Source of the DNA: Acidobacteriota bacterium | GTDB taxonomy: Bacteria > Acidobacteriota > Vicinamibacteria > Vicinamibacterales > UBA2999 | Reading direction: 5' to 3' | NCBI GenBank assembly: GCA_018000455.1 | Contig: JAGNJW010000004.1 | Span: 186,001-250,000, forward strand | Length of the DNA: 64,000 nt | Part shown: positions 63,058 through 64,000 of the stretch, in pieces | Numbering within the stretch: position 1 is the first letter of the stretch | How the letters are laid out: the number at the start of each line of letters is the position of its first letter | Notes under the pieces: generated by a model | The model's database searches: none | What the model was told of the DNA's origin: nothing | What the model saw: the letters and a program-made list of their open reading frames with translations, nothing else | Translations under genes and position numbers: made by a program

Positions 63058-64000
63058 GCCCCAACGATACCCGTGGCCTGCCGGGCCTCGCCGGCGTCGT
63101 TGCCGTGGCCCTGCTGGCCGGCGTGGTCGCGATCATCGTCGGCCTGCGCTCGTCGGCTGTCGAGCCCGGCGGCTCGTCGGATGCGGCCTCGCCCACGGCG
63201 CCGGCCAACTCCGGGGCCGAGCGGCCGCGGCCTCCGCGTCCCGTCACCGACGTGCCTGAGCACGCCACCGAGGAGTACGGACGGCGCCTCGTCGCCGAGA
63301 CCGTCGAGCTGCTCGGCCCCGACCACCCGGACCCGGCCCGCCGCTACTCGGGCGGCCGCCTCAACTGTGCGTCCTGCCACCTGGCGACCGGCACCGATCC
63401 GGGCACGCTGGCGCTCTTGCAGACGGCGGAGCACTATCCGCGTTTTTCCGGCCGCGCCGGCATCATGACCGACGTCGAGGACCGCATCAACGAATGCATG
63501 CAGCGCAGCATGAACGGGAAGCCGTTGCCGCTCGATAGCCCGGAGATGGTCGCCATCGCGGCCTACCTGCGCTCGCTCGGGTCACGCTACGAGGCGATGG
63601 GCGCGTCGCTCAAGAAGGCCGACGAGCCGCCGCCGTTCAAGACGCCGTCGCGGGCGGCCAGCGTCGAGCGAGGGCACCGGGTCTACGATGCCCGCTGCAC
63701 GGTCTGCCACGGCAACGATGGTCTCGGCCTGCTGGCGACCGGCGAACCGGCGAACGGCTATCTGTTCCCGCCGCTGTGGGGTCCCGATTCGTTCAACGAC
63801 GGCGCCGGCATGCATCGCGTGCTGACCGCCGCGCGGTTCATCAAAGCGCGCATGCCGCTCGGCGAGCCGACGCTCACCGACGACGAGGCGTTCGACGTCG
63901 CGGCTTTCATCAACACGCAGCCACGCCCCGAGATGCCGGATCTCGAGCACGACTATCCCGACAAGACCGCCAAGCCGATCGACAACCCGTACGGACCGTT
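63054..64000 (+). CDS. Dihaem c-type cytochrome, TsdA-like (partial)
   Basis: 315 residues are visible; the gene runs off the right edge. An N-terminal membrane anchor or signal (about 10-30) is followed by haem site CASCH near residue 105, then NECMQRSMNGKPLPLDSPEM, whose Cys and context match the axial-ligand region of thiosulfate dehydrogenase TsdA and SoxA relatives. A second haem site CTVCH lies near 215. TsdA oxidises thiosulfate to tetrathionate (or the reverse) in the periplasm. It overlaps the small membrane gene (ATGA) and so belongs to the cbb3 operon. Confidence 0.83.
   Translation, partial: MSPNDTRGLPGLAGVVAVALLAGVVAIIVGLRSSAVEPGGSSDAASPTAPANSGAERPRPPRPVTDVPEHATEEYGRRLVAETVELLGPDHPDPARRYSGGRLNCASCHLATGTDPGTLALLQTAEHYPRFSGRAGIMTDVEDRINECMQRSMNGKPLPLDSPEMVAIAAYLRSLGSRYEAMGASLKKADEPPPFKTPSRAASVERGHRVYDARCTVCHGNDGLGLLATGEPANGYLFPPLWGPDSFNDGAGMHRVLTAARFIKARMPLGEPTLTDDEAFDVAAFINTQPRPEMPDLEHDYPDKTAKPIDNPYGP

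Overview
The window is about 64 kb of GC-rich, densely coded bacterial chromosome. Its gene content fits an Acidobacteriota genome, probably of the Vicinamibacteria type. This is inferred from a large Oar-type TonB-dependent receptor with an N-terminal carboxypeptidase-regulatory domain, a proline-rich TonB next to ExbB and two ExbD genes, a DUF2934 protein, the futalosine menaquinone pathway and the overall codon style. No marker rRNA gene is present, so the placement is not proven. I see no prophage, insertion sequence or CRISPR array.

Layout. 1-8.5 kb: the start of ddl (minus strand), then tgt-yajC-secD-secF-uppP-DUF502 and a membrane pyrophosphatase that looks like the divergent H+-pumping branch. 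8.5-12.3 kb: a TonB/ExbB/ExbD/ExbD operon behind two sigma70-type promoters, closed by a clear intrinsic terminator, then a ureohydrolase. 12.4-16.9 kb (minus): the Oar-like receptor and a TPR lipoprotein. 17-25 kb: the (p)ppGpp synthetase/hydrolase, ridA-rpmB, dksA, lon and a histone-deacetylase-family enzyme. 24.5-30.4 kb (minus): ileS-lspA-lgt, then rluD and a Nudix hydrolase. 30.5-35.5 kb: a paired active/inactive M16 protease, HAD and GNAT proteins, a HIT protein and a LysM protein. 35.5-39.1 kb (minus): thiD-moaE-moaD-prfA-prmC. 39.1-42.5 kb: bioY, an exported methyltransferase, class I fumarase and erpA. 42.5-46.2 kb: five genes with overlapping ends (a Fur/ferritin-like fusion, a PHP phosphoesterase, an ABC-ATPase-like protein without its nucleotide-binding motifs, a cold-shock-like protein and a HAD hydrolase), followed by a selenocysteine tRNA. 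46.4-52.5 kb: a cold-shock protein, mocA, an NhaR-like regulator, DUF2934, an M20 peptidase and a multicopper oxidase with a 28-residue membrane peptide. 52.7-58.2 kb: a propeller-GGDEF sensor, mqnB-mqnD and a desaturase. 58.4-64 kb: a compact operon of a Tat-exported DsrE-like protein, an internally duplicated exported protein, cbb3-type oxidase subunits and a TsdA-like dihaem cytochrome that runs off the window.

How the genes work together. Several blocks serve the envelope: Sec export, lipoprotein maturation (Lgt, LspA), undecaprenyl recycling and TonB-dependent uptake. Stringent-response control is represented by the RSH enzyme and DksA. Molybdenum cofactor genes (moaD, moaE, mocA) together with tRNA-Sec suggest that the cell makes a Mo- and selenium-dependent enzyme such as formate dehydrogenase elsewhere. 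The final operon suggests electron flow from sulfur compounds through c-type cytochromes to a high-affinity oxidase.

The observations I consider most worth following are the Fur-ferritin fusion and its overlapping cassette with a pseudo-ABC protein, tRNA-Sec, the sulfur/cbb3 operon with a probable CTG-initiated ccoN, the structured leader upstream of tonB, the palindromes and 28-residue gene at the oxidase/GGDEF intergenic region, and several promoters placed so close to start codons that the mRNAs should be leaderless.
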